A stretch of DNA of 24,277 nucleotides from JAIMBK01 sp040755975 (lineage in GTDB: Bacteria; Bacillota; Desulfotomaculia; Desulfotomaculales; Nap2-2B): the NCBI GenBank assembly GCA_040755975.1, contig JBFLZY010000046.1, positions 1-24,277 on the forward strand, given 5' to 3'. Both the position numbers and the translations under genes were made by a program. Shown here in pieces: positions 7,869-14,881 of the stretch. The first letter of the stretch is position 1, and the number at the start of each line of letters is the position of its first letter. The notes below the pieces were generated by a model. It searched no databases, had not been told where the DNA came from, and was given only the letters and a program-made list of their open reading frames with translations.

Positions 7869-9827
7869 CTACAAAATGTCCATTGCCGCCCAGAAGCCTT
7901 CGTAAACGGCCTCTTTGACGGTTCTCGGCCGCACGCAGTCCCCCGCGGCGACGAACCAGGGGACGGCGCCGCGCAGGGATTCCACCACCCCTGTTCTGGG
8001 CTCCATGCCGGCGGCGTAAATCACGGTGTCGGCGGCGATGAATTTCTCGTTGCCCTTCCTGCCCACCGCCTTGATGCCGCCGGCGGTAATTTCGGTGCCC
8101 CTTACGCCAACATCCCAGGTGAGCATTTTTTTCATCAGCGGAATGAGCGCCCGGCGGTGGCTGTCATTTGCGTCTTTTGCCACATCGTCCAGCATCTCAA
8201 CTATATGCACTGTCTTGCCCAGCTCCGCCAGGTGAAGACCGGTTTCGCAGCCGGCGAGACCGCCGCCGATGATGACTATCTTCCGACCCAGCCTGTCCAG
8301 GCCGGAATAGGCCTCAAGGACGTGGCGGGCCTTTTCGATACCCGGAATCCCGGGTACGATGGGTTTTGCCCCGACGGCGCAGATGACGGCATCCGGATTC
8401 TTGAGCCTGATGTAATCCGGGGTCGCCTCGGTATTCAGCTCCACTTCGACACCCAGCCTTTCCAGGCGGCGGATGAGGGAATCTTTGTAGCGCTTCAAGT
8501 CTTTTTTGTGCACATCCACTTCCGTAAACCAAAGCAGCCCGCCCAGCTTGCCTTCCTTCTCGGCCAGAGTAACCTTGTGGCCGCGTTCTGCCGCAGTGAT
8601 CGCTGCATACATGCCGGCAACCCCGCCGCCGATAACCAGAACATTTTTTGAGGATAGAGGCTTCGGTACCCAGCGCAAGCGAAGTTCACGGCCCGACCAG
8701 GGGTTAACGGTGCACGTAAAGGGTTCTGCAATGGGACGCGCCCCGCTGCTGGAAGGCAATGGGTTGAAGCAACTGCAGCGCAGGCACGGAGCTATTTCAT
8801 CGGCACGGCCCATGAGAGCCTTATTAACCCAGTTGGGGTCTGCAAACTGCTGACGGCCCAGGGCTACGAAGTCGCACTTGCCTTCGGCGATAACCCGCTC
8901 CACCAAAGCGGGATCGTTGAATCCGCCCACCGCCACAACCGGGACGCGGACGGCAGCCTTGATGGCAGCGGCTAAATCTACGTTACAGCCATGAGGATCG
9001 AACATGGACGAAAAGGCCCTGGTCTCCACATGCAAGTAATAGACGCCGGCAGTAACGTGAATGAGATCCACCTTGTCTTGAATCATCTTGCAGAATTCAA
9101 TGGTTTCTTCCAGGTGCATTCCACCCTCCACGCGCTCGTCGCCCGAAATGCGATACTCAATGAGGAAGTCATCGCCCACCTCCGCCCGTACCTTGTCCAG
9201 CACCAGCATGGCGAAACGGGCGCGGTTCTCCAAACTGCCACCCCATCTGTCGGTGCGCTTGTTGGTAAGGGGCGACGTAAACTGGGCGAGGAGCCAGCCG
9301 TGGCCGCCGTGCAGCATAACCATATCGAAACCGAAAGCCTTGGCGCGGCCGGCGGCTTTGGCATAATGATCGGCAACGCGGTAGATCATTTCCTCGTCCA
9401 TTTCCTGTACTTCCACACCGTCTGGACGAATAAGGCGGGAAGGACCAATGGGATTTTTGCCGCCCAAACAGTCGGGGTGGTTTGCCGCCCCCGCGTGGTT
9501 GAGCTGAATGGAGGCGACAGCGCCGTGCGCTTTGATGGCTTCGACAAGGATGCGGATGGACTCCATGTGGTGGGTGCTGAGATTGGGGGAAACCAAATCC
9601 AGGCTGTGGTCGTGGCGGGCGGCGAACTCAAAGTCTACAAAGGTCTCGGTAACGGTGACCTGAGCGAAACCTCCGCGGGCGCGGCTCTCGTAGGCGTCGA
9701 TACCCTCTGGGGTGGGAGCTCCGCCGATAACGATCCGGTTGGCAGTAACCGGCGCGGCAAAAACACGGTTTTTAAAGGTAGTGTTTTTAATTTTATAGGG
9801 GCTGAAAATATGGGGATAAGGTGTCAT
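7869..9827 (-). CDS. NADH:flavin oxidoreductase / enoate reductase-like enzyme, OYE2
   Basis: Second paralogue of the FadH/enoate-reductase family in the window, with 652 residues. It has the same domain order as OYE1: FMN barrel (about 1-345, with HGGHGWLLAQF at 173-183), Fe-S segment, FAD domain (GGGVAG at 400-405) and a second dinucleotide fold (VIIGGGLAGCETGLHLAELG). The cluster cysteines are 348, 351, 353 and 372, so the spacing is CxxCxCx18C, unlike OYE1. Clustered Pro/Ser follow (NPLPSSSGARP). ATG 9827 has an AAAGGAGG site 7 nt away. It lies 67 bp after the activase gene and 44 bp before the nitroreductase, so it is probably part of the GRE operon. It could saturate a double bond made or exposed by the radical step, which is inference. 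Confidence 0.93.
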   Translation of the reverse strand: MTPYPHIFSPYKIKNTTFKNRVFAAPVTANRIVIGGAPTPEGIDAYESRARGGFAQVTVTETFVDFEFAARHDHSLDLVSPNLSTHHMESIRILVEAIKAHGAVASIQLNHAGAANHPDCLGGKNPIGPSRLIRPDGVEVQEMDEEMIYRVADHYAKAAGRAKAFGFDMVMLHGGHGWLLAQFTSPLTNKRTDRWGGSLENRARFAMLVLDKVRAEVGDDFLIEYRISGDERVEGGMHLEETIEFCKMIQDKVDLIHVTAGVYYLHVETRAFSSMFDPHGCNVDLAAAIKAAVRVPVVAVGGFNDPALVERVIAEGKCDFVALGRQQFADPNWVNKALMGRADEIAPCLRCSCFNPLPSSSGARPIAEPFTCTVNPWSGRELRLRWVPKPLSSKNVLVIGGGVAGMYAAITAAERGHKVTLAEKEGKLGGLLWFTEVDVHKKDLKRYKDSLIRRLERLGVEVELNTEATPDYIRLKNPDAVICAVGAKPIVPGIPGIEKARHVLEAYSGLDRLGRKIVIIGGGLAGCETGLHLAELGKTVHIVEMLDDVAKDANDSHRRALIPLMKKMLTWDVGVRGTEITAGGIKAVGRKGNEKFIAADTVIYAAGMEPRTGVVESLRGAVPWFVAAGDCVRPRTVKEAVYEGFWAAMDIL

Positions 9828-9894
9828 ATAAAAACCTCCTTTCCAGGCTAAAAGAAAGAGTCCCCCGGTTGAAAATTAACGAATTAAAATCAGA

Positions 9895-10818
9895 CTAACC
9901 CCCCAACTGGACGTTTAACCCGTAACTCTCATAGAGGGTTTTGATCTCTTCCAGTCTTTCATTGGAAATATTTTGTACATTCTTTAATTTATATTCCTTT
10001 CCAAGCTGCTCATACTTTACCTTCCCGTATTCATGGAAAGCCAATAGATCGACTCTTTCCACAGATTTTAGCCCGGCTAAAAATTCGGCAGTGGCTCTCA
10101 TATTTCTTTCCGAATCTGTGTACCCGGGGATAACGGGGACTCTGATTATTATCGCCTTACCCATTTCACTCAGCCTACGCAGATTCCCCAAGATCAGTTC
10201 ATTCGGCACCCCGGTATTTTTTAAATGCTCCCTTGAATCCATGCCTTTTAGATCAAACAGCAGCAGGTCGGCTTCTTCAAGAGCCCTCATCCCCTCGGCT
10301 GTCTTTGTATATCCACAAGTATCCAGCGCCACATGGATATAATTTTCCTTGCACTTTCTGATAAACTGCAGGGTGAAGGACGGCTGGCAGGTTGCTTCCC
10401 CGCCGCCCAGTGTAGCTCCGCCCCCGGATTGACGGTAAAACTGTTCATCCTTTTTCACCAGGGCAAAGAGTTCACCCACCGTGAAGTATTTTCCAAACAT
10501 GTCTAGAGCACCTTTATAGCACGCCTGAACACATCTTCCACAATTTGTGCATAATTCTCGATCTATTCCAACTTTATTATCTTCTCCTCCGGGATCAGGA
10601 TAAATCGCCTTCTCAGGGCAAACCTGCAGACATTTTCCGCACCCGTCACATAGCGAAGAGGTAAATTTTATCTCCGGATGACTGCTTTGGCCCTCCGGGT
10701 TACAGCACCAGATACATCTTAAAGGACATCCCTTAAGGAATACCGTTGTTCTGATCCCGTAACCATCCACGAAAGAACCGTGAATAATGTGAAAAACAAG
10801 CCCCCGGTTATTTTCCAT
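9895..10818 (-). CDS. Glycyl-radical enzyme activating protein (radical SAM)
   Basis: A 307-residue activase that should use S-adenosylmethionine and a [4Fe-4S] cluster to make the glycyl radical on its partner GRE. The radical SAM motif is C31-x3-C35-x2-C38 within GCPLRCIWCCNPEG. Two ferredoxin-like clusters follow: C57, C60, C63, C67 (CDGCGKCLQVCP) and C90, C93, C96, C100. They are typical of the activases of dehydratase, decarboxylase and X-succinate-synthase GREs, and pyruvate formate-lyase activase lacks them. The SAM-binding stretch is GGGATLGGGE (132-141), where most relatives have SGGE. The start is ATG 10818, with GGAG close upstream. It lies 52 bp downstream of the GRE gene and is surely its partner. 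No disabling change is visible, which contrasts with the altered radical site of the GRE. Confidence 0.95.
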   Translation of the reverse strand: MENNRGLVFHIIHGSFVDGYGIRTTVFLKGCPLRCIWCCNPEGQSSHPEIKFTSSLCDGCGKCLQVCPEKAIYPDPGGEDNKVGIDRELCTNCGRCVQACYKGALDMFGKYFTVGELFALVKKDEQFYRQSGGGATLGGGEATCQPSFTLQFIRKCKENYIHVALDTCGYTKTAEGMRALEEADLLLFDLKGMDSREHLKNTGVPNELILGNLRRLSEMGKAIIIRVPVIPGYTDSERNMRATAEFLAGLKSVERVDLLAFHEYGKVKYEQLGKEYKLKNVQNISNERLEEIKTLYESYGLNVQLGG

Positions 10819-10870
10819 GCTTCTCCGTCTCCCTTTCCCTGCGCCCCTAGATTCCTCCCCTGTTTATGTT

Positions 10871-13258
10871 TTAAACCTCCTGAAACTCAAATCTGGCTAT
10901 AATGTCGTTCTGCAGCTCGGGACTCAGCTCAACAAAGTATGCACTGTACGTAGCCACTCTCACCAATAAATCTTTATATTTTTCAGGATATCTTTGTGCA
11001 TCTCTCAACACATCGGTACTTACGATGTTAAACTGGACAAGAGCCCCTCCTGCCTCGAGAAATGTCCTGATCAGGGCAGCAAATTTTCTAATTTTGGATT
11101 CATCTTTCAATGCGCCCGGACTAAACCTCATATTTAGTACTGAGCCATGAGTTAGTTTTAGATGATCCAATTTTGCGACCGACATCATAGTCGCCGTTGG
11201 GCCGCAAACGTTTCTGCCTTGATATGGAGATATGCCGCCTTCGGCGAGAGGCTCGCCTGCCCTTCTGCCGCCCGGCAAAGCACCAACCAGGTATCCCAGC
11301 GGTATATTTGCTGTTATCACCCCGGCAGCTGCATTAGACACTGCCCCCCTGAACCCCCTATATTTGGCCACCTCGCCGGCAGCATGAGTAAGTACATCAT
11401 TCACTATTGAATCGACATAATCATCATTGTTTCCAAACTTCGGGGCGGCCTTTAACATGTGAAGCACTTCCTCTTCGCCTTCAAAATTCTTATCCAATGC
11501 ATCAATTAATTTATCCATCGTAACTTTTTTATCCTCGAACACAACCTTTTTAATTGCTGCCAGCGAGTCTCCTACATTGGGCGCCCCTCCGAGCGATATT
11601 GCAAAAGAAATATAAGGAGCCGTTCCTCCATTGATAACATCTAAACCTTTCTCGATACAATTATGATAAAGCGCAGATTGAAAAGGGCTTTGGAGAAACT
11701 CTGCAAAGAGTTGCTTATCAACGTTTCTAAAAAGGAGGGCAACGGGAATCAGAGCTTCTACCTGTTTCTTGTAGGCATCCCATACTTCATCATAGGACTT
11801 AAATTCTCTCGGGTCTCCTGTTTTGGGACCAATTTGTTCACCAGTAATCCGGGAAACACCATTATTCAACGCCAACTCCAGCATTAACGGTAAATTTACA
11901 ATACCCCCTGGAATATCCAGGGAATATCCCGGAACAGTAGGGCTGTTACAGCCAGTTATAGCATAATCCCGTGCATATTCTACCGGCTTTCCATCCTTAA
12001 TCAGTTGCTGAATAATTGTCTCGTCGCTCACGAATTTAATTTTTCCTCTCAGCGCTTTGGCAACTTCGCACGCTTTTATTAAAAAAGCGTCGGGATTTTT
12101 TTTATGAACTCTAATTATAATATCTTCCGAATTCAACCCTACCTCTTTCTCAGCTTCAAGAAAAAGGTACGACAGCTCATTTACAGCATCTTTCCCATCC
12201 TTAGTCAAGCCACCAAGAGTAACATTTGCCGACATAGTAAAACCGGCAAATATTTTAGAGACCTCAGTAGGGTAAGGAATTACCAATTCGTTCGTTTTTA
12301 TGTATAACAACTCGATTAATTCAAGTGCTTCCTCCCTGGTAATCCTTCCCTCTTCTATATCTTTTTTGTAGAATGGATACAGGTACTGGTCAGCTCTCAG
12401 AAAACCTACACCGGGCCCAAATGATTCAATCTGAATCACTAAAAATGAAAACCATAGTGATTGTATAGCTTCGTAAAAGGTTCGAGCAGGATTAGCAGGA
12501 ACCCAGTTGCAAACTTCGGCTATTCTCTCCAACTCGGCTTTTCTTTGAATATCACTCTCCTTCTCAGCCATGCTTGCAGCAAGCTCTGCATATCTTCTCG
12601 CAAAACCAATGGCCGCTTCAAGAGTAATGTTTACAGCTTTTAAAAACTGGTACTTTTCAAAATCTTTAACTTTTGCGAGATTTAATTTGCCCAATTCCTC
12701 GTCAACTTGCTTTTTTATTCCGGTTAATCCTTTCGTCAACACCCTCTCGTAATCAACGCCAACGTGACCGTAGTACTGGTTATTACCGCAGAAGGCACCT
12801 CCGGCCTGGATTTTATTATACAACCTCAGGGCATTTTCCGGTATCCTGGCGCTCCACATACTGAATAGCGATTTTCTTTTCCAATAAGGAAGGAATTCCT
12901 TTATTTTCGCTTTTTCCTCTTCGGTCAAAAGCGCAAATCTGTCCCATTCCCTTTCCGACAACAGGTCCATTTCCTCCAGATACCAGCTTGAATTCAGTTC
13001 GGGAGTCAGGACGCCACCCCGTAATTTGCTCGAACCCCTGCCTACAATCAATTCTCCGTCCTCAATACTGATGCTCATTTCTTTTAAAATTTTTTCCAGG
13101 GCCTTCGCCCTTCGGATTACGGCCGGTTCACCCTCGGTTTCCATATATGACTTTGTCATGAGATAGCCTCTTTCGATACATATTTCAGGGGAGGTAAGAA
13201 TTCTGTCTCTTAACTTTTTCACCCTTGCGCTGCTTCCCATCCCAATTCTATCCACCAT
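10871..13258 (-). CDS. Glycyl radical enzyme family protein (PFL2/glycerol-dehydratase-like) with Gly-to-Thr at the radical site
   Basis: Full-length (795 residues) member of the pyruvate formate-lyase-like GRE family. The N-terminus (RDRILTSPEICIERGYLMTK, then YMETEGEPAVIRRAKALEKIL) and the barrel are typical. The active-site cysteine is C437 in ITGCNSPTVPG. The position two residues on is Ser439, where glycerol/choline/hydroxyphenylacetate-type enzymes carry Glu, so it is not a standard dehydratase or decarboxylase. The C-terminal loop reads LLVRVATYSAYFVELSPELQ, and Thr770 (codon 10949-10951, ACG on the coding strand) stands where the invariant radical Gly belongs. The frame is otherwise intact to the normal C-terminus. 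ATG 13258 has GGGGG 4 nt away. It heads an operon with activase, OYE2 and nitroreductase. It may be inactive, rescued by a separate glycyl-radical domain protein, or chemically new. The substrate is unknown. Confidence 0.93.
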   Translation of the reverse strand: MVDRIGMGSSARVKKLRDRILTSPEICIERGYLMTKSYMETEGEPAVIRRAKALEKILKEMSISIEDGELIVGRGSSKLRGGVLTPELNSSWYLEEMDLLSEREWDRFALLTEEEKAKIKEFLPYWKRKSLFSMWSARIPENALRLYNKIQAGGAFCGNNQYYGHVGVDYERVLTKGLTGIKKQVDEELGKLNLAKVKDFEKYQFLKAVNITLEAAIGFARRYAELAASMAEKESDIQRKAELERIAEVCNWVPANPARTFYEAIQSLWFSFLVIQIESFGPGVGFLRADQYLYPFYKKDIEEGRITREEALELIELLYIKTNELVIPYPTEVSKIFAGFTMSANVTLGGLTKDGKDAVNELSYLFLEAEKEVGLNSEDIIIRVHKKNPDAFLIKACEVAKALRGKIKFVSDETIIQQLIKDGKPVEYARDYAITGCNSPTVPGYSLDIPGGIVNLPLMLELALNNGVSRITGEQIGPKTGDPREFKSYDEVWDAYKKQVEALIPVALLFRNVDKQLFAEFLQSPFQSALYHNCIEKGLDVINGGTAPYISFAISLGGAPNVGDSLAAIKKVVFEDKKVTMDKLIDALDKNFEGEEEVLHMLKAAPKFGNNDDYVDSIVNDVLTHAAGEVAKYRGFRGAVSNAAAGVITANIPLGYLVGALPGGRRAGEPLAEGGISPYQGRNVCGPTATMMSVAKLDHLKLTHGSVLNMRFSPGALKDESKIRKFAALIRTFLEAGGALVQFNIVSTDVLRDAQRYPEKYKDLLVRVATYSAYFVELSPELQNDIIARFEFQEV

Positions 13259-13302
13259 TTATCCCCCTTTATTTTGAAAAAAATAGTAAATATCTTTCAT
13301 AC

Positions 13303-13322
13303 ATTACTACTCTGGTAGTAAT
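13303..13322. promoter_or_regulatory. Palindromic operator in the GRE leader
   Basis: A perfect inverted repeat, ATTACTAC-TCTG-GTAGTAAT. It starts about 6 nt past the predicted transcription start of the GRE operon. The match with 3043-3062 in sequence, spacer length and promoter proximity supports a shared repressor. Confidence 0.65.
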
Positions 13323-13334
13323 TTTTCTGCCATC

Positions 13335-13363
13335 AATATAAACCATAGAAAAAAGAAAGTCAA
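13335..13363 (-). promoter_or_regulatory. Sigma-A-type promoter of the GRE operon
   Basis: On the minus strand, TTGACT (13363-13358) and TATATT (13340-13335) are separated by exactly 17 bp, about 77 bp upstream of the GRE start codon. The surrounding DNA is AT-rich. Confidence 0.65.
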
Positions 13364-13452
13364 TATAAAAAAGCAGAGACAAAAAATCCTGCCAGATTCG
13401 TTCCCATGGGCTTATAACCCTACCCAACAAGCGGGTATATGACATAGCTGTA

Positions 13453-13950
13453 TCAATAGGTAAACGAGGTCCCGAAACGATGCACCGGACATCTTCGGGA
13501 CCCCTTTCTACAAGGCAGCACCCATCGGGGCGGATCGCGCCGGATGGGTACTGCTATGCGCTGCCCTGGTTTTTTTAAATCGAGAATTATCTTCGGCTCC
13601 GGCCCGTTTACGAACCCGCGGACAACCTGGCGGGTCCCGGCCACGAAGCCGGGTTCAACGGCGCCGTTTGCCCCCCGGAAGGGGCGGTCGCCGATCACCG
13701 GCTCGATCTCCTCTTCAACCCTTTCCAGCTTCCACCCCATCCCCGCAGCCAGCATGGCCGCCGACTCGGGAAGCCCGATGTGCCGGATCCGGCCCTCCTC
13801 CACGCCGCGCAAATACTCCTCTTTGGACAGGCCCACGCCCACCTTCTTTTGAAGGGGTTCCCTGCGCCTGGCCGCATCCACTACCCGCTCCACCTTCAGC
13901 GCGGTCGTGGACGAAGGCCCTGCACGAAATTCTCCATGGCCTTCGCCCAA
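13453..13950 (-). pseudogene. Truncated dihydrodipicolinate-reductase-like / 2,4-diaminopentanoate dehydrogenase-like gene
   Basis: From about 13905 to 13560 the minus-strand frame reads KVERVVDAARRREPLQKKVG, GLSKEEYLRGVEEGRIRHIG, LPESAAMLAAGMGWKLERVE and EEIEPVIGDRPF, then a stretch ending VAGTRQVVRGF. I recognise this as the C-terminal domain of the dapB-like NAD(P)-dependent dehydrogenase family that includes 2,4-diaminopentanoate dehydrogenase. The whole N-terminal Rossmann domain is missing. After LDLKKPGQR the frame looks wrong: the next frame gives a more family-like YPSGAIRPDG, so a frameshift is likely near 13555-13565. The upstream break falls next to the tRNA terminator, which suggests truncation by the recombination event that also split the tRNA. 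Not functional. Confidence 0.7.
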
Positions 13951-13988
13951 TAATAAAAGGCCTCCCTTTGAAACCCTTGGGAAGCCTT
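13951..13988 (-). terminator. Intrinsic terminator behind the tRNA-Gly remnant
   Basis: Minus-strand stem AAGGCTTCCC (13988-13979) pairs with GGGAGGCCTT (13966-13957), 10 bp with one G-U, around a 12-nt loop. TTTTATTA follows. It sits 11 bp past the CCA end of the tRNA fragment, where a tRNA gene's terminator is expected. Confidence 0.75.
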
Positions 13989-13999
13989 GTGTTTCAAGC

Positions 14000-14045
14000 T
14001 GGAGCGGAAGACGGGATTCGAACCCGCGACCCTCGCCTTGGCAAG
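14000..14045 (-). pseudogene. 3' half of tRNA-Gly (GCC anticodon), truncated at the anticodon loop
   Basis: Read on the minus strand, the segment starts CTTGCCAAGGCGAGGG (anticodon loop with GCC, then the 3' side of the anticodon stem and the variable loop). It continues through the T arm with GGTTCGAATCCC, and ends CTTCCGCTCCA with an encoded CCA. The 5' half is absent: the base before the loop should complete the CGCC stem, but the sequence is CTAAA and unrelated beyond. A break exactly at the anticodon loop with the 3' half and terminator kept is the classic footprint of tyrosine-recombinase integration into a tRNA gene. A complete tRNA-Gly should lie at the other end of the element, outside this window. 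Confidence 0.8.
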
Positions 14046-14078
14046 TTTAGGACGTCTCATTCCTTCTTGGTAAGTGAA

Positions 14079-14177
14079 GGTAAATGCGGTATTTATGCGG
14101 CCTGGAGGAATTGGAAATGTAAGTAAATGCCGTTAAAGGAGGGTAAATTCCATCCCATTGCAGTAAGATTGCAGTAA
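14079..14177. repeat. Short direct repeats beside the tRNA remnant (possible attachment-site arm repeats)
   Basis: Three related copies of GGTAAAT occur in one orientation: GGTAAATGCGGTA at 14079-14091, GTAAATGCCGTTA at 14123-14135 and GGGTAAATTCC at 14141-14151. Two exact copies of TTGCAGTAA follow at 14158-14166 and 14169-14177. Such clusters next to a tRNA-derived core resemble integrase arm-binding sites. No integrase gene is found nearby. Confidence 0.45.
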
Positions 14178-14236
14178 AAACTGAACCCGCTATCTCAGGC
14201 GGGGCAAGCCCGGCGGGAAAATCTTTTGCAGGGAAT

Positions 14237-14881
14237 TCAAATGATACCCCGGGAGCGGGCTTCGGAAACGACCCGGGAGCGGCCGTCCACCTGGAGCTTC
14301 TGGCAGAGCCCCCGGACGATCCGCTTTAAGGTGGATTCGCTCACGTAAAGCAGCTCGGCCATTTCCTTATTGGACAGCCCCTGCGCCAGAAGGCGCAGAA
14401 CCTCAAGCTCCCTCTCCGTAAAGATGCTCTTCTGCCTGCTCTTCCTGCTTACGGCCAGGTTTTTCAGTTCCCTCAGCAGGGGCCTGGTCATGGCGGGGTC
14501 GACGAACTGGTTCCCCAGGTTAACCCGCCTGATGACAATGGCCAGCTCCGTTTCCGAAAGATCTTTGAGCAGGTAGCCGTCTACGTCGGCCTCGATGGCC
14601 CGGAACAGAAACTGCTCCTGCTCGTGAACGGTTAAAATAATCACTTTCGTTTCCGGCCGCGCTTTCTTCAGCCTTCTCGCCACTTCAACGCCGTCCAGGC
14701 CGGGCATGGTGATGTCCAGCAAAACTACGTCCGGCTGCAGGTGCGTAAAATCGTCCAAAACCTGCTGACCGTCGCCGGCTTCCCCGACAACTTCAATGTC
14801 TCTTTCCATTTCCAGGATGCGGCGGATCCCCTTGCGAACAACGGGGTGATCATCGGCAATGAGCACTTTTATCTTTTTCAT
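14237..14881 (-). CDS. NarL/FixJ-family DNA-binding response regulator
   Basis: A 214-residue two-component regulator. The receiver domain is about 1-120, with acidic residues D10 and D11 (LIADDHP), phospho-acceptor D56 (VVLLDITMPGLDG), the T/S switch near 84 (ILTVHE) and K105 (YLLKD). The C-terminal LuxR-type helix-turn-helix (about 150-205) contains FTERELEVLRLLAQGLSNKE and VSESTLKRIV. ATG 14881 lies inside the 3' end of the kinase gene, a 32-bp overlap, so the pair is translationally linked. It probably regulates transcription of the upstream Liv/acyl-CoA synthetase operon or a related pathway, which is an inference from position. No gene follows it before the tRNA scar. Confidence 0.95.
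   Translation of the reverse strand: MKKIKVLIADDHPVVRKGIRRILEMERDIEVVGEAGDGQQVLDDFTHLQPDVVLLDITMPGLDGVEVARRLKKARPETKVIILTVHEQEQFLFRAIEADVDGYLLKDLSETELAIVIRRVNLGNQFVDPAMTRPLLRELKNLAVSRKSRQKSIFTERELEVLRLLAQGLSNKEMAELLYVSESTLKRIVRGLCQKLQVDGRSRVVSEARSRGII

Noticed and set aside
8991..9851. Long plus-strand open frame (286 codons) opposite OYE2
   Set aside because: It is antisense to a clear OYE2 gene with domain motifs and shows no protein signature of its own, so it is a coding-strand shadow in GC-rich DNA.
13468..13502. 9-bp inverted repeat GGTCCCGAA/TTCGGGACC in the dapB-like pseudogene tail
   Set aside because: A T-run is missing on both strands, so it is not a credible terminator, and the pseudogene needs none.
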